A DNA stretch of 64,000 nucleotides from Vigna angularis (lineage: Eukaryota; Streptophyta; Magnoliopsida; Fabales; Fabaceae): NCBI RefSeq assembly GCF_016808095.1, contig NC_068970.1, positions 42,939,630 through 43,003,629 on the forward strand, written 5' to 3'. Below, piece by piece: positions 12,583-24,155 of the stretch. The notes under the pieces were generated by a model. That model did no database searches. It had not been told where the DNA came from and worked only from the letters and a program-made list of their open reading frames with translations. Numbering within the stretch: the stretch's first letter is position 1; every line of letters starts with the position of its first letter. The position numbers and the translations under genes are program-made.

Positions 12583-15018
12583 TCAAGTTCCATCTTCTTT
12601 ATAGTTGATGTAATCATTCCACCAACTTCTCAACTGCTTCCTTTGGACTGTCTTGGTTCTTCTAGAATATGGAGACTCTATCTCTATCATCTCCTTCTCT
12701 TTAAAGCCCTTCACAACCCACAACTTGTTCTTGATTCTTACTGGTATGCCAAGTTGGAGTCTTCTTTTCTTCCAGTCTCTAGGAATTTCTTCTCCTCTTC
12801 CAATCTCCTCTTCCTTGGGTACCTGAAATAATAAACAATGGTTACCTGAAACCTCAAGATCTTCATCTTTATGTCTAGTCATGGGTGCATCCCGAAATGC
12901 AGCTTTATAACTAGCCTCTTCCTCCTTTGCTTGCGTTTCATCTTTGAAGACATCCACCACCACTCTCTCCTCTCTGTCCTGAAGCACTACTATACCTTCA
13001 TGTACATCTATGATGGCCCTGGCCGTTTTCATAAACGGTCTTCCAAGTATGATAGGTATCTTCTCGGTCTCCATTTTCATCACCACAAAGTCTGCTAAAA
13101 ACTGAAGTTTGCCAACACAAACTATAATGTCCTCTGCAATCCCACATGGCTCCTTTGAAGATCCATCGGCCATTACTAGATTAACCTTTACAGGTTTCAC
13201 TTTAACATTGCCAATTTGCTCCAGTAAAGAATAAGGTATCAAGTTAACACTTGAACCTAAATCAAGGAGAGCTTTCTTTACCTTTTTCTTCCCTATAGTA
13301 CAAGGGATAGAAAAACTACCTGGATCTGGTGCTTTAGGAGGGAATGACTCTTTCTTAACAGTTATACACTTTTCTTCCTCAACATCTCTACGTCTCTTCT
13401 TTGTAGAAGTTCCTTCATCTGATTTTGTGTAAACTGCAATTTTCTGTAGAATTTGTTCCCAAGGTGCGTCATTATCCACCATTCTGAATAACTCTGTGAA
13501 GTCCATTTGTTTCTCTTGATTTGTTGGAAAAGGAAAAGTGTTCTTTCTTTCTACTTCTCTTCTTTCTTCTGTTTCTCCTTCTTCTAACTCAATTATCTCT
13601 TCATTCACTCTCTTTACCACTTTGCACTCTTCTCTGGGGTTAACCTCAGTATTAGCCCCAAAATTTCTATTTGGCCTCTCTTCCAATTGCTTGGTAATCT
13701 GACCCATTTGAATCTCCCAATTCTTTATAGCAGCTTCAGTGCTCTTTTGAGAAGATTCTGTTTTCTGTATGAATTGCTGAAGAGTTTCTTCCAACCTTGT
13801 TTGTCTTTCATTAAGCATAGATAACTGTTGCCACAAGGTTGGTTGCTGCTGCTGCTTATTATATTGATTAGCTTGCCCAGTTTGTCCTTGGCCAATGCTT
13901 GGATGTGGTTTCCACCCTTGATTATAATTCCCTTGACGGTATGGAAATTGATTAGCCATGAAATTAACATCCTCCACGGCTTCCACTGGAAAAGCACACT
14001 GACCATTGACATGATCACCTCCACATAATTCGCACAACTGGGTTTGTACCTGTGCAGCAGATTTCAACTTTTTAGGTAATTGAGCCAAAGTTTTAGTCAG
14101 AGTCTCCAGCTGTTGAGTTAGAATTTTATTCTGAGCTAGCAAGGCATCGTGTGTTTGTAATTGAAGAACTCCTTTTTGTTGCATAGGAGCTCCTCTCTCA
14201 CTGTGCAGCTCATTGTCACTAGTAGCCATGTTTTCTATAATTTCAGTTGCTTCCTCTGGAGTCTTCCATTTAATATTGCCTCCTGCTGAGGCATCCAGCA
14301 TCATCTTGGTTTGTGAACCAAGCCCTCCAAGGAAAGTTAAGACTATTTCTTGATCTTCAAAACCATGCGTGGGAGTTTTACGTAACAAGCTTTTATACCT
14401 GTCCCATGCATGCCCCAGTGATTCTTCCATGCCCTGCTTGAATGACGAAATCTCTTGCTTGCCTTTGGTCACCTTAGATTGTGGGAAGTATTTGTTTAAA
14501 AATTTTGTGACCACTGCTTCCCACTCTGTGAAACTTTCTTCTGGAAAAGAATTCAACCAAAGCTTAGCATTGCCTCCCAATGAGAAAGGAAACAAGCTAA
14601 GTTTGATAGCTTCGTCTGGCACCCCATTAATCTTGAATGTGTTGCAAATCTCATTAAAGGTAGTAAGGTGCTCATATGGGTTTTCATGAGATAACCCATT
14701 AAATTGATTACTCTTCACCAGTTGAATTAGTGCTGGTTTGACCTCCATATTGGCTGCATTGACTCTAGGTCTAGCTATGCTGTTAAAGTGCTGAGGTCCA
14801 GCAATATTAGTGTAATCTGCAAGAGTTCTTCTAGCATTGTTGTTCTCCATACTTCCTGTGCTATGAACAGAACCTTGTGGTGATGATTGTAGGAGAGTTT
14901 CTGGAGAAGGGAAAAGTTCTCTGGACGTTCTGATTCTTCTCCTCCTTCTACTCTCTTCTAGACCTTCAAGAAGTGGTTCTGTTGTTTTCTTACTCCTAGT
15001 TCGAATTGCTTCCTGCAT
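12583..15018 (-). CDS. Gag-protease polyprotein of the Athila-like element
   Basis: This 811-aa ORF starts at the ATG of MQEAIRTRSK (15018). It supplies capsid protein and an aspartic protease for particle formation. In order, it has an Arg/Ser-rich N-terminus; a retrotransposon gag region (about residues 90-270, with KLWLNSFPEESFTEWE and YFPQSK); a zinc knuckle, CELCGGDHVNGQC; a Gln-rich stretch; then a retropepsin region (about 590-720) with the active-site variant LLDLGSSVNLIP and the flap/C-terminal signature IILGRPFM. DLG in place of the usual D-T/S-G is normal for Athila relatives. The frame stops about 60 residues after the protease, where reverse transcriptase should begin, so pol is missing rather than frameshifted. 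Confidence 0.92.
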   Translation of the reverse strand: MQEAIRTRSKKTTEPLLEGLEESRRRRRIRTSRELFPSPETLLQSSPQGSVHSTGSMENNNARRTLADYTNIAGPQHFNSIARPRVNAANMEVKPALIQLVKSNQFNGLSHENPYEHLTTFNEICNTFKINGVPDEAIKLSLFPFSLGGNAKLWLNSFPEESFTEWEAVVTKFLNKYFPQSKVTKGKQEISSFKQGMEESLGHAWDRYKSLLRKTPTHGFEDQEIVLTFLGGLGSQTKMMLDASAGGNIKWKTPEEATEIIENMATSDNELHSERGAPMQQKGVLQLQTHDALLAQNKILTQQLETLTKTLAQLPKKLKSAAQVQTQLCELCGGDHVNGQCAFPVEAVEDVNFMANQFPYRQGNYNQGWKPHPSIGQGQTGQANQYNKQQQQPTLWQQLSMLNERQTRLEETLQQFIQKTESSQKSTEAAIKNWEIQMGQITKQLEERPNRNFGANTEVNPREECKVVKRVNEEIIELEEGETEERREVERKNTFPFPTNQEKQMDFTELFRMVDNDAPWEQILQKIAVYTKSDEGTSTKKRRRDVEEEKCITVKKESFPPKAPDPGSFSIPCTIGKKKVKKALLDLGSSVNLIPYSLLEQIGNVKVKPVKVNLVMADGSSKEPCGIAEDIIVCVGKLQFLADFVVMKMETEKIPIILGRPFMKTARAIIDVHEGIVVLQDREERVVVDVFKDETQAKEEEASYKAAFRDAPMTRHKDEDLEVSGNHCLLFQVPKEEEIGRGEEIPRDWKKRRLQLGIPVRIKNKLWVVKGFKEKEMIEIESPYSRRTKTVQRKQLRSWWNDYINYKEDGT

Positions 15019-15024
15019 ACACAA

Positions 15025-15343
15025 GAAAACAAAACCCTAGAAAAGATTTGTTAGCACAAAAAGATATAGAAGAAGATATATATTCAGAAGATAAAAAGAT
15101 TTAGAAGATAGAATCAAATAAGATAGAATAAAATAAAACCTAATCTAAAAAAAATAAAATCTAACCTAATCTAAAAGATAAAATAAAATAAAATAAAATC
15201 TAATCAAATAAAAATAAAATCTAATCTAATCTAAAAAGATAAATAAGATAAAATAAAATAAAAACAGAAAAATAAAAACAGAAATTCAAAATTAAAGTCA
15301 AAGATAATCAATAATCACACAAATTAACCAGTTAAACCACGAG
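15025..15343 (-). other. Leader of the retrotransposon
   Basis: About 320 bases between the PBS and gag. It is strongly A-rich with repeated 'aaataaaat' and 'taatctaa' tracts and has no ORF. A packaging function is possible but is not shown by the sequence. Confidence 0.5.
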
Positions 15344-15361
15344 TCCCCGGCAGTGGCGCCA
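15344..15361 (-). other. Primer-binding site, tRNA-Asp type
   Basis: The minus strand reads TGGCGCCACTGCCGGGGA, six bases inside the 5' LTR. It complements the 3' end of plant tRNA-Asp apart from about two positions (established for Athila and related elements). Confidence 0.85.
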
Positions 15362-15367
15362 AAAACT

Positions 15368-16668
15368 TGATGGACAAATTTGTAAGCACCAAAATATGAT
15401 GTCACAAACTTGTTTTTCAATCGGCAAGTATGACCAAATCGTTCAAGTAATAAACTTGGTAAGACCAAGTATCGTTCTTCCCAAAGGACTCACGGCCTAG
15501 TTTAGTTGTGTGGTTTCTTGATTAACTAAGACTTAAAGACGAAATATTTGGATTTTATATGCAAAAGACGAAATTTAAATATGTATGCATGAAGTTTGAT
15601 CAATGGCAAAGACAAAAGATAAACACTTCAATGAAAGATATGAATCAATATGTTGTTGGGGGTCAATTTCATCTCATCCACTCTCATACATTTTAGGAAT
15701 TCAACATTCAAATCATCATTGTTAATGCCACTCTCTAAAGTACCATTCTAGATGGCTTCTCCCTAATCACGAGTTCATATAATTCCTAGCATTCCTAATG
15801 ATTAGTTCATAAGTGCAGGAGCTTAACGACAACCAATATAATATTGGGAGAAATTCCCCGGATCTAGACTTCCCCGTACGTGCCCGTATCGACAAAACCA
15901 ATGATCATGCGTTGAATGAGTTAAACTATGCAAGCATTAAGCAAAGAGGAAAAACCCTAACTAATGATGAAAGAAAGCATAAATCTTAGATTAAGATGCA
16001 AGCATAAATTCCATATATGAGAGCTTCAAGAGATTACATTGATTCCCCAACAAACATACAAGGTTTAGTTCACCATATTCATGGTGAACCTAGATGAATT
16101 ACAATGAAAGTATGAAAGAATAAACCCTAAAAAGGTGAAGAGATAGCCTGAGCATCCAAGATCCTCCTTCAAAGAAGTGAAAGAGAGAGTGTTTGCCTCC
16201 GTTCTGCTAAAGATACAAACCCTAGGACGTCCTAAAGCTTATATACTATTCTAAAATTACAAAGAATCAAAAGCCCAAGCCCATAAGTGTGCCGCTCAGC
16301 GGTAAAGTACCGCTCAGCGGTGAGTGCGCGTCTCACTTCTTCCCCTCAGCGGCCATTTTGCCCCTCAGCGGTCCTCCCGTGAGCTCTTGAGTGCCGCTCA
16401 GCGGTAAAGTGCCGCTGAGCGGTGCCTTCATCTTCTCTTTTTGCACTCTTTGATTCCTTTTCTGATTCCATCTCTCTTATTCTTCACTTCTTTCGTTAAA
16501 TTCACCTTAAAACCTGCACAAAAACACTGAAATCAAGCATAAACCTGTCCAGCTCTCTTATTTCTGAAAATAAAGATAAAAGCATGATTTCAAGCTAGTT
16601 TTTAAGTCTAAAGGTTGCTTTTAGTATCAATTTTAAGCATGAAAATAACAGTTTTTCAACTGTTATCA
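15368..16668 (-). repeat. 5' LTR of the Athila-like element
   Basis: 1301 bp with TG...CA ends, followed by the AGGTC duplication at 16669-16673. The promoter and poly(A) signal were not resolved. Confidence 0.93.
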
Positions 16669-16673
16669 AGGTC

Positions 16674-17109
16674 TTGCTTTTATTTTGTTCTATACATACT
16701 TTTGCGTTAGCACGTGTATTCAATGTATTTATTGCATGTCATCACATATACAACATAAAGAGTAAGATATGAAAGAAAAATATCATCATATCAAGGTTTA
16801 TGATAAATCATTTAAACAAAAGAAATTTCTGAACAACTCAGTGCAATTCTTCATCCTATAATTAAATGCATATGTTAACTTTGACAAATATACTAAATCA
16901 AATTAAGTAATTGAAAAAAAGTATGTTTAACTAATTATGATTACTTAATAATTTAAGCAATGAATGGATATAAACATTGCTTAATAAAATGATTGAAGCA
17001 AATACTTATTAGGATTGAATTTTATGTCCCAAACTCTATGCAATCATCTACCCAATATATCTCTAACATACTCAAGCATTCACATCATAAGCATACAAGG
17101 CCTAATCAC
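16674..17109. other. AT-rich flank
   Basis: I see no gene or bounded repeat here. Confidence 0.5.
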
Positions 17110-17112
17110 TTA

Positions 17113-17426
17113 GGCTTTGTTCACTTGAATGGATTTGGAGAGAATGATTGAGGAAATTTGAGAGGATTAGAAAGTAAATTTTGTTGTTGTTTATTTGAGT
17201 GGATTTGGAGGTAAGTAAGAGTGGATTTGGAGGTAAGTAAGAGTGGATTTGGAAGTAAATTTTTTTAATATGTTACATCAATCAAATCCTACACTAATTC
17301 TCACAAACTTTACTTCCAAATCCACTCTCACTTACCTCCAAATCCACTCAAATAAACAAAAAAAAAAAATTTACCTTCAAATCCCCTCAATCACTCTCCC
17401 CCAAATCCATTCAAGTGAACAAAGGG
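17113..17426. mobile_element. Tourist-like MITE (PIF/Harbinger type)
   Basis: A 314-bp foldback element. The left end GGCTTTGTTCACTTGAATGG pairs with the right end, whose reverse complement is CCCTTTGTTCACTTGAATGG. The inverted homology continues for well over 100 bases. TTA lies directly outside each end (17110-17112 and 17427-17429), the 3-bp target typical of PIF/Harbinger. It has no coding capacity. The left arm holds a short internal duplication (gtggatttggaggtaagtaa). Confidence 0.88.
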
Positions 17427-17429
17427 TTA

Positions 17430-18468
17430 GAGATAAGTTTTAAATTTTTATGTAAAATTACTAATCCCTTAGATATTCAAGTACAAGATTTGCATTAAGA
17501 AACAATGTATAGAATGACCAAGAGCATTGGTTTATGTCTAGAGTCAAACCTCTTGCTTGTTTTATCCATGTCTAGGTTCAAAAACAATTTTCAATGATTA
17601 GACACTACCCAAAAAGCATAGATATTCAATCATGTACATGAATAATAAAGATAGAACACAAGAGCAATGAAAGAATTCTATTGCATGGAAAAAACTTTAA
17701 GGAGTTTAGGTACATTACATCCAATCCTAATGAAATAAAGTTTAGTTACTCCTATACATTTAAAACACAATAAGGGATTGAAATGGTGGAATGGATGAAG
17801 GAAGATGGAGTCTTTGAGCCCTAGAAGTGCCTTAGCCCGAGTCTTGAGTCTCAATCACATTCCTATACAAAAAAAACCTTTTTTTCTTCAACTCTAAGAT
17901 AGCTTATCTTACAAGATGGATTGCTCCACTCCTTGGGTCACGTGGCTTTCTCGCTGGACGAGTTTCTATTCATCTCGTTTGGCGAGGGGTAGTTGTGCGA
18001 TAGACTCTTGGTAGCAACTCTATATTCTTCTCCAATCTTCCATTTTCTTACAAAGTAATCCACATAGAGAAAATTATGTCTATTTATGATGAATATATAC
18101 AAAACCTACATCTTTTCATGGAATCAACACAAAGCACATGATATATAGTGAAACTTGTCAACACTTATACACCTCTAAGACACACTCATCATCTAAGCGC
18201 TTTTATTACTTTATTAAGGTTCTAATTACGATATGTGAGAACACCAAAGGCTCCCACAAAACACGTAATCAAGTGGCATATAAACATCATTAAAAGAAAG
18301 AAATAACAAATACACCAAACAAAGTCCTCTCCATGTATTTCGCTTCACTCCTCTCCTTTGCTATTTTCTTTTGCTTTCTTCTCCAATGTCTCACTCTCTT
18401 GCACCATCACTTGTTGAGTCATTCAAAGATATGTTCCCTTCAAACTAGATGTTCCACTTCCAAAGATG
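17430..18468. other. Unassigned DNA
   Basis: There is no supported gene. The patch near 17930-18000 (ctcgctggacgag, ggcgagg) resembles LTR sequence of plant gypsy elements, but no boundaries are seen. Confidence 0.35.
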
Positions 18469-18725
18469 CACTAACACAAAAAATGACTTTGACGTTTGTT
18501 ATTTTTGACCTTTAACGTCTGGAAAAACATCGACATCATAGTGAGAGACGTTCATTCACGTTGGAAGCAAAAAAAGACATTGGATGACGTTAGAAATGGC
18601 CAGTTTTTTATGTTAATTGACGTCGGAAATTACCATTTTCCAACATTAGTTGACGTTAGAAATGACCATTTTCTAACGTTAATCAACGTCTTTATTTGCC
18701 ATTTTCTAATGCCAATCAACTCCTT
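18469..18725. mobile_element. CACTA-like transposon terminus with subterminal repeats
   Basis: CACTAACACAAAAAATGACT at 18469 has the style of a CACTA 5' terminus. About 100 bases in, repeated units of ~38 bases follow (gacgttagaaatgaccattt and variants, in both orientations), which are typical TNPA-binding subterminal repeats. The partner end was not found, so this is a truncated or deleted copy. Confidence 0.6.
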
Positions 18726-19820
18726 AATTTTTTTAATAAATAATGATCCATTTTTACATCTTTACCAAACCTAAAAAGCAGAAAATCAGCAAATGTAACC
18801 AAGTTTTGGCATTTCATATATCCAAAACTTTCAAATTTTATGAAGTATAAACAAAAGCCATCACAAGTAAATAATGTTATAGTAAATAGTGGTGTATATT
18901 GACTATTAACTTATGATTTTTGGTTTTGATAGCTATGGTTAATGTTTTTTGTTGGAAGTTTTTTTTATCACTCCTTAAAACCCCTATTTCTGGGAAAACC
19001 CTAGGATCCCTTATTTTAGGTTTGTGTGAAGTTTAAAAATTATTTGGAAAGTGAATTGTGGTAGATCTTTAAACGACCATAACTTTTGCTCCGGTTGGCA
19101 GATTTGGCAATATTATATATCTATTTAGGGTAGAAAAAAATTCCAAGGCTCTAGCAACTGAAAAAGCTAGATATTCCTTATAGATTTTAAAAAAAAATGT
19201 CGTTTTCTATTTTTCATCAATTTATTTTATTATTTTCAAACTTTGCAAAAATATTTCACATAGACTTTGGATTTTCATTCTTTATGGGGCTAGAGGAAAC
19301 TCTCATACTCTCTCAGGGTGACTTTCAAGAAGAGAAAATGCGCTGGAGTGATCTTAAGAAAGTATCTTTTCCTTAATCTCTAAAGTGCCAACTATAAGCT
19401 ATGAGCATGGTATTTAAAGATGAAACAAATGCTCTAAAGAGTGCCTATACTTGGCTGATCATCAGCCTTGGCACAAGGGTCAAATGATAGGTGTCACCTA
19501 CATGTACAAGGTGTGGAAACTGTGAGCAAGGACGTGGAACACAAAGTAGAAATGTGATGTAAGTGTAGGACATCAACGCTGAACGAGCTAGGTTCTACGC
19601 TAGGCACGAGTTTAGCAGGAAAGCACATATGATGTAGCTGAAGTTTCTAACACTGAGCAAGATGTTGCCTCTATTAAGTGAGGTCCTCAACTGGCTTGGC
19701 GAGCTCTAGCTTGCGTTCGATGACCTTGGATGACCTTAATGGGATGATTTTGATCTTCCTTGTTCGTTTTAGGTCTCCATGGTCTTTGTTGATGAGTTTT
19801 TATGATCTTTGTTGAATTAT
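18726..19820. other. Unassigned repetitive-looking DNA
   Basis: No gene is supported. Positions 19420-19720 contain alternating 'gagcaagg', 'ctaggcacgag' and 'ggcttggcgag' words, like the 3' LTR of the gypsy remnant that follows. No exact edges were found. Confidence 0.3.
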
Positions 19821-20125
19821 TATCCTATTCATATGTCCAAGGCTTGGACCCTAAGTCATCATTCCCTCCCTTTTGAGAAGGATTTGTTCTTAAATCTTGT
19901 TGGTTGCATTTATTATGAAGATATCTGGTTTTATTATGGAAGAAGCTCCTCACATTCTTAGGAGCAAGCCATCTTGGGATGACTTTGTTTCTTTTGAGAT
20001 CCATATTCACCCTTTTTGGATCAAATATTTTTCTGCAATTAGCATCAACTATATTTGGAATTAGTTTTATTTTCACCAAGAAGATATATAAAAAAATATT
20101 TTTAGAAGAAGGCTTCCTCATATTT
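19821..20125 (-). pseudogene. Gypsy polyprotein C-terminal tail remnant
   Basis: The minus strand carries DLRTNPSQKGGNDDLG, the tail often found after the integrase domain of plant Ty3/gypsy chromoviruses. The same tail, with a stop, occurs at 60121-60190. The preceding residues are not recognisable integrase, so the fragment is short and decayed. Confidence 0.5.
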
Positions 20126-21320
20126 TTGTTTTTACTTCTAATGAAATCAAGAAGCCTTACTTCATAAAATCTTTTATTTTTGTCTTATGTTGTGAGTTGT
20201 CGCATGTTGAAAATTTTAACATTTGGAAGGATGAAATGGCAAATTTTTCAAGATAAAGGTTTGGAAATAAAAAGAAAGATTTAATGATAATTGGAGAAAA
20301 GTTGAAGGATTGAAAACCTCCCCTCATAATGCAAGTTATTCATGTAAGCAGTCACTAAGAGATCTTATTTAAGTTTAATAATCTTAGGTTCTAGCTGTGA
20401 GGAATTGACATAAAGTTACATTTAAATGACACTCCCAAAACTATGAATGATTTGTTTAAGTACCTAGACTAGCCTATAATATATATAATATATACTACTA
20501 TCAATATTTTCTAAATAAAAAACCCAGAAAAAAAAACTATCAATATGCTTGTTAAATTCCTATGGATACAATAACTCCCATTCGACCTTAGTATAAATGA
20601 CTTAGTACACTTGCCAACATATCATAATTGGATAACTCTTTTAATCCAATTACACTGGTTGTTATCTTTCCACACAAACCTTTATAGGTGACTAACTTTC
20701 ATAAGTCCTATATCTTGTCTTCAAGATACAGTCCTTTATTGCGTAGCCATAATTTATGGGATGCTAGCAATGTTCGAAGGATGCATAAAAATCGTCCTAT
20801 TTTCGATGAAATATGAGCAGAGCTGTGGTAGACAGGATCCAGTCCATTGATTGTTGTTCCACTTCGATTCTCTATGTATTTTGAGATTAAGGTTGTGCCG
20901 CTCGTGACCGCCACGTGGTTTGGGAAATTCAACTCAATTCCAGGACGAATGCCAAATATTCTTATAAGGGTCACAAAAGGTTGAAATGATCTCACAAGAT
21001 CAGCTCTTCAAATTTTCTTCCCCTAAGAAATGTTTTCTTTACTTGTATGATATGCTCTCTTCTTTGCTAATGTATCTTCGTCAGGTTTCTTAATATGAGA
21101 AGAGTGACTCAAAGACACTTTTACGCATTGTTAATTAGGATCTTTATCTTAATCGTACTTAGATGAATCTTGATTATATCCCAGCCATCTTGTTACCTAA
21201 TTATTGGTAACCAGCCCAAGAATATCTATCACATTCAGAAAATCCTAAAACAAAAAATAATTTGGTGTTAGGTTCATGATCAACATGTGTCGAGTTTAAA
21301 TTGATCAAATTAACAAGTTA
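20126..21320. other. Unassigned DNA
   Basis: No supported gene. A 95-codon minus-strand frame at 20708-20995 shows no recognisable motif. Nothing else with edges is seen. Confidence 0.35.
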
Positions 21321-21325
21321 GTTAA

Positions 21326-22656
21326 TGTAATGGTCTGAAGATTTTATAAAGCCATTAGGCCCTAATTTGACAAGCCAGGCCCATTGACCCAAGGACACTT
21401 GAACCTTGGGAGGGACTCTTTCCTTGCAAGCCAGATTTCATTTCACAGATTCCTCTCTCTCTCTAGAATAGAAACCTTGCCCTAACTCAAGTGCTCTGAC
21501 TTCTCTCTAGGTTTCCAGCCATTTCCACCGATTGAATCCTAATTTGGTGGTGTTTTCTTGTTCCTGGAGTCAAGAGCTACGAAACCATCCGATTGGTTTT
21601 GCGTTCCAGCGGGTAAGTAGATTTTCCCTCTTTCCCTTCACTGTTCTTGTCCTAGGTTGTACCATTTTCTGATTTCCTATGCCCTGTGTGATTTTGTCTT
21701 TCATTCTCGGTTTATTCCGACTCAAAGAGCTAAAGTCTAGCACCTATTTGGTGATTTATAGGTTCTGTACAGTTTTGCACGGTGTAGGGGGTACTGTTAG
21801 AGCATCTGTGAACTGCGTTGAGCAACCCAACAGGTGAGGGGAGCTAATTATTTTTCTTTGAATTTATTGCTTGAATCTGATTTGTAAATGTATGCATGTG
21901 GAATTTTGGACTGTCGTGCGATTTTGTACGGTATTTTGAATTTTTAGTATATAGGATGGTTTGAATTGAACTGGTGTACTCTTGTGAAACTGTGTTATAA
22001 CTTTTATTGTATTGGGTGTTATAATTGAAACTGTGGAATTGTGCATGTTGTGATATGATTATTTTAATCTGTTTCGAATGAGTTGGTTGGCTGAAATTGT
22101 TCTGGTTTGAGGGTTTGGAGTAAGATTCTGTAATGGCATTGATATGGGTAGTAAGTAGGTATACAAACATTGTTTTAGATTACCGTGAGAGGAATTATAT
22201 ATAAAAAAAATAAAAAAAAATTGGCAATTGAGGTTTAGAGCACAACAGATTAGTTTAGGTTACTTAAATAAATTAATTAAAATTGGTTGAGAGCCTTTCT
22301 TTGTTGGTAGGATAGAGGGGACTTAAAAACCTGAGTTGGCACATCCCTATTCATAGAGCAGCCTTGGCCTGGTCTAGTCAGTTGTGACTAGTCATATGTG
22401 CTAGTGCCGAAGGTGAGTCTGATGCGTTCAGACATCTGAACCCTCTCCGGTGACCAATTGGATAGCGATGTGAAGTGGAGAACAAGTATTTTGTGGTAAT
22501 GAAAAATTTAGCAAGCAGTTTATAATTAAGGGAACATTGTAAGTTATTTAGAGATAATACGTATGATATTATATTATATTATTAATATATAGATTATATA
22601 TATATATATATATATATATTAGTTTAATATTATAAATATAAATATTTATAGTTACG

Positions 22657-22707
<51 letters not shown>

Positions 22708-23749
22708 TTTTATGAATCTAACAAAAGAATAAGACGCAAGCTGTTTTTTTTTTTTTTTATTATTTCATTCAATATATTAAATTTGCAGTGATAAAATTGT
22801 TTTAGTTTTCAGAGATGATGCTATTATTATTTTTACATATAATCCATAATTTTTATCTTACTGTTTGGTATATATTACTGTTTGGTAATAACATGACAAT
22901 ATCGTCTATTAGAGATGATTGAAATTGGTTGTGGAGCATGTTCTGTTATATATGATTTGTTATTTAAGACTTAAATATGTGGTTTGATTATAATTCAAAG
23001 GTGTGTGAATATGGAAAGACTGAAACATGATTTCATAGTTGCTTATGGTAGTTTCAAATGTAGAATCTCTTGGTGAGATTCTTAGTGTTTTAAAATGAAA
23101 AGTAGGGGCTCAGCCTTGGGAGTCATTCTGACGCTCCAATGATCAATCATACTCACTTAGAGAGGTTGAATCATGTGGTGAGGAGTAGCAGGAGGTCCTT
23201 AGTCTTGGGGGCTCCCAGTATGCCTCAAGGCGTGGAACGGACTAACCTCGTGAGTGTGGCAGGGTGGGGAACCCAACTTCCATAAGTCACCACGGGTGCA
23301 AGACTCGCCATAGCCCAACTATCATTTTAAAGTCCGGACGAGTCAAGTCTAGAAATTAACATGCTTAGGTTGTATTTCTGAAATTATTTGGTGTGAGTTA
23401 TTTCTTGTATGTATTTTCTTTTGCAATGATCATCCACTTGGATGTGAGCAGAGGAGAATGAGGCCTCAGTGGAGAATGTCCTGGAGGGGAATGAGGAAGC
23501 AACTTCTTAGTCTCTCTAGGAATTCCATAGCTTTCCATGTATCTGAACAATTCCAGTTCTTGTATTTTGAAGTACTTTAGTATTCCATGTTTTAAAATTT
23601 CTTCTACATTCCGGATTACTGTAATCCCTAAATTTTAATTTCTTAGAACCTTATTTGCTATTTTATTATTCTAACTGTTTTCTATTATCATCTATGTTGA
23701 CGTCTTAATTTTTATACCTGCATGAAGTATAATATTGGGATGTCACAGA
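21326..23749 (+). repeat. LTR-like 5' part of the chimera
   Basis: This part has TG...CA ends, a promoter-like 5' third and a gene-like GT-AG transition ('agcgggtaagtaga' near 21609). It includes (TA)n tracts at about 22594-22619 and 22659-22700. The size and ending ATGTCACA just before a tRNA-Met PBS fit the LTR of a Tekay-type chromovirus (inference). Confidence 0.6.
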
Positions 23750-23751
23750 TG

Positions 23752-23764
23752 GTATCAGAGCCTA
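23752..23764 (+). other. Primer-binding site, initiator tRNA-Met
   Basis: TGGTATCAGAGCC lies two bases after the LTR-like end. This is the standard PBS of many plant LTR elements, including Cassandra and chromoviruses. Confidence 0.85.
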
Positions 23765-24029
23765 GTCTCTCCCAGTACAGTGTGGTTCGAGGACGAACCA
23801 AGCGGAAGTTGGTGGGCATGTTACATCCGGGCATTGACGAGGGCGGGGAGTGATGCCGGTGCAGGGAGCACGAAGTGCGAGGAGCACTGACAATGAGCGG
23901 CTCCTGGCAGGCTTCCAGTGGAAGGGGCACATGGACGAATCGAGCATACACCGGAATGAGAGGGATCTGGAGACTGTATAGGTATGGGACTATACAGTTG
24001 AAGGATAGCTTAAAGGGATTGATTTGACT

Positions 24030-24155
24030 ACTCATATCACCAAATGCATTTGCTTTTCGGTAGCCTGACTTATAAGAACTCCATAGTTAAGCGTGCTTAG
24101 CTTGGAGTAATTCTGGAATGGGTGACCTTCCGGAAAGTTTTTCCGGAAAGTGTGC
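24030..24155 (+). pseudogene. 5S rRNA-derived segment within a Cassandra-like LTR
   Basis: AGAACTCC, AGTTAAGCGTGCTTAG, GGAGTAATTCTGGAATGGGT and GACCTTCCGG align in order with the 3' two thirds of plant 5S rRNA, including the internal A-box (AGTTAAGCGTGC) and C-box (GGGTGACC) control regions. The 5' third is degenerate (ctcatatcacc, aatgca). It is not a functional 5S gene. 5S promoter acquisition is established for Cassandra LTRs. Confidence 0.8.

Larger units (their letters stand above)
7642..16668 (-). mobile_element. Complete non-autonomous Athila-like LTR retrotransposon
   Basis: Two 1301-bp direct repeats (7642-8942 and 15368-16668) begin TGATGG and end GTTATCA. AGGTC target duplications sit immediately outside at 7637-7641 and 16669-16673. 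The element reads on the minus strand: the 5' LTR is on the right, then an 18-base PBS, a gag-protease ORF (12583-15018), an extra ORF (10211-11446), a purine-rich tract and the 3' LTR on the left. No reverse transcriptase, RNase H or integrase is present, so it must use enzymes from a relative. The LTRs differ by only nine substitutions by eye, all transitions, and both ORFs are open, which points to a recent insertion. Confidence 0.93.

Noticed and set aside
20708..20995. 95-codon minus-strand frame as a gene
   Set aside because: No motif, no splice context, and the surroundings look like decayed repeats. It cannot be supported.
24030..24155. Functional 5S rRNA gene
   Set aside because: The 5' third is degenerate and the segment lies inside a Cassandra-like LTR, not a 5S tandem array.
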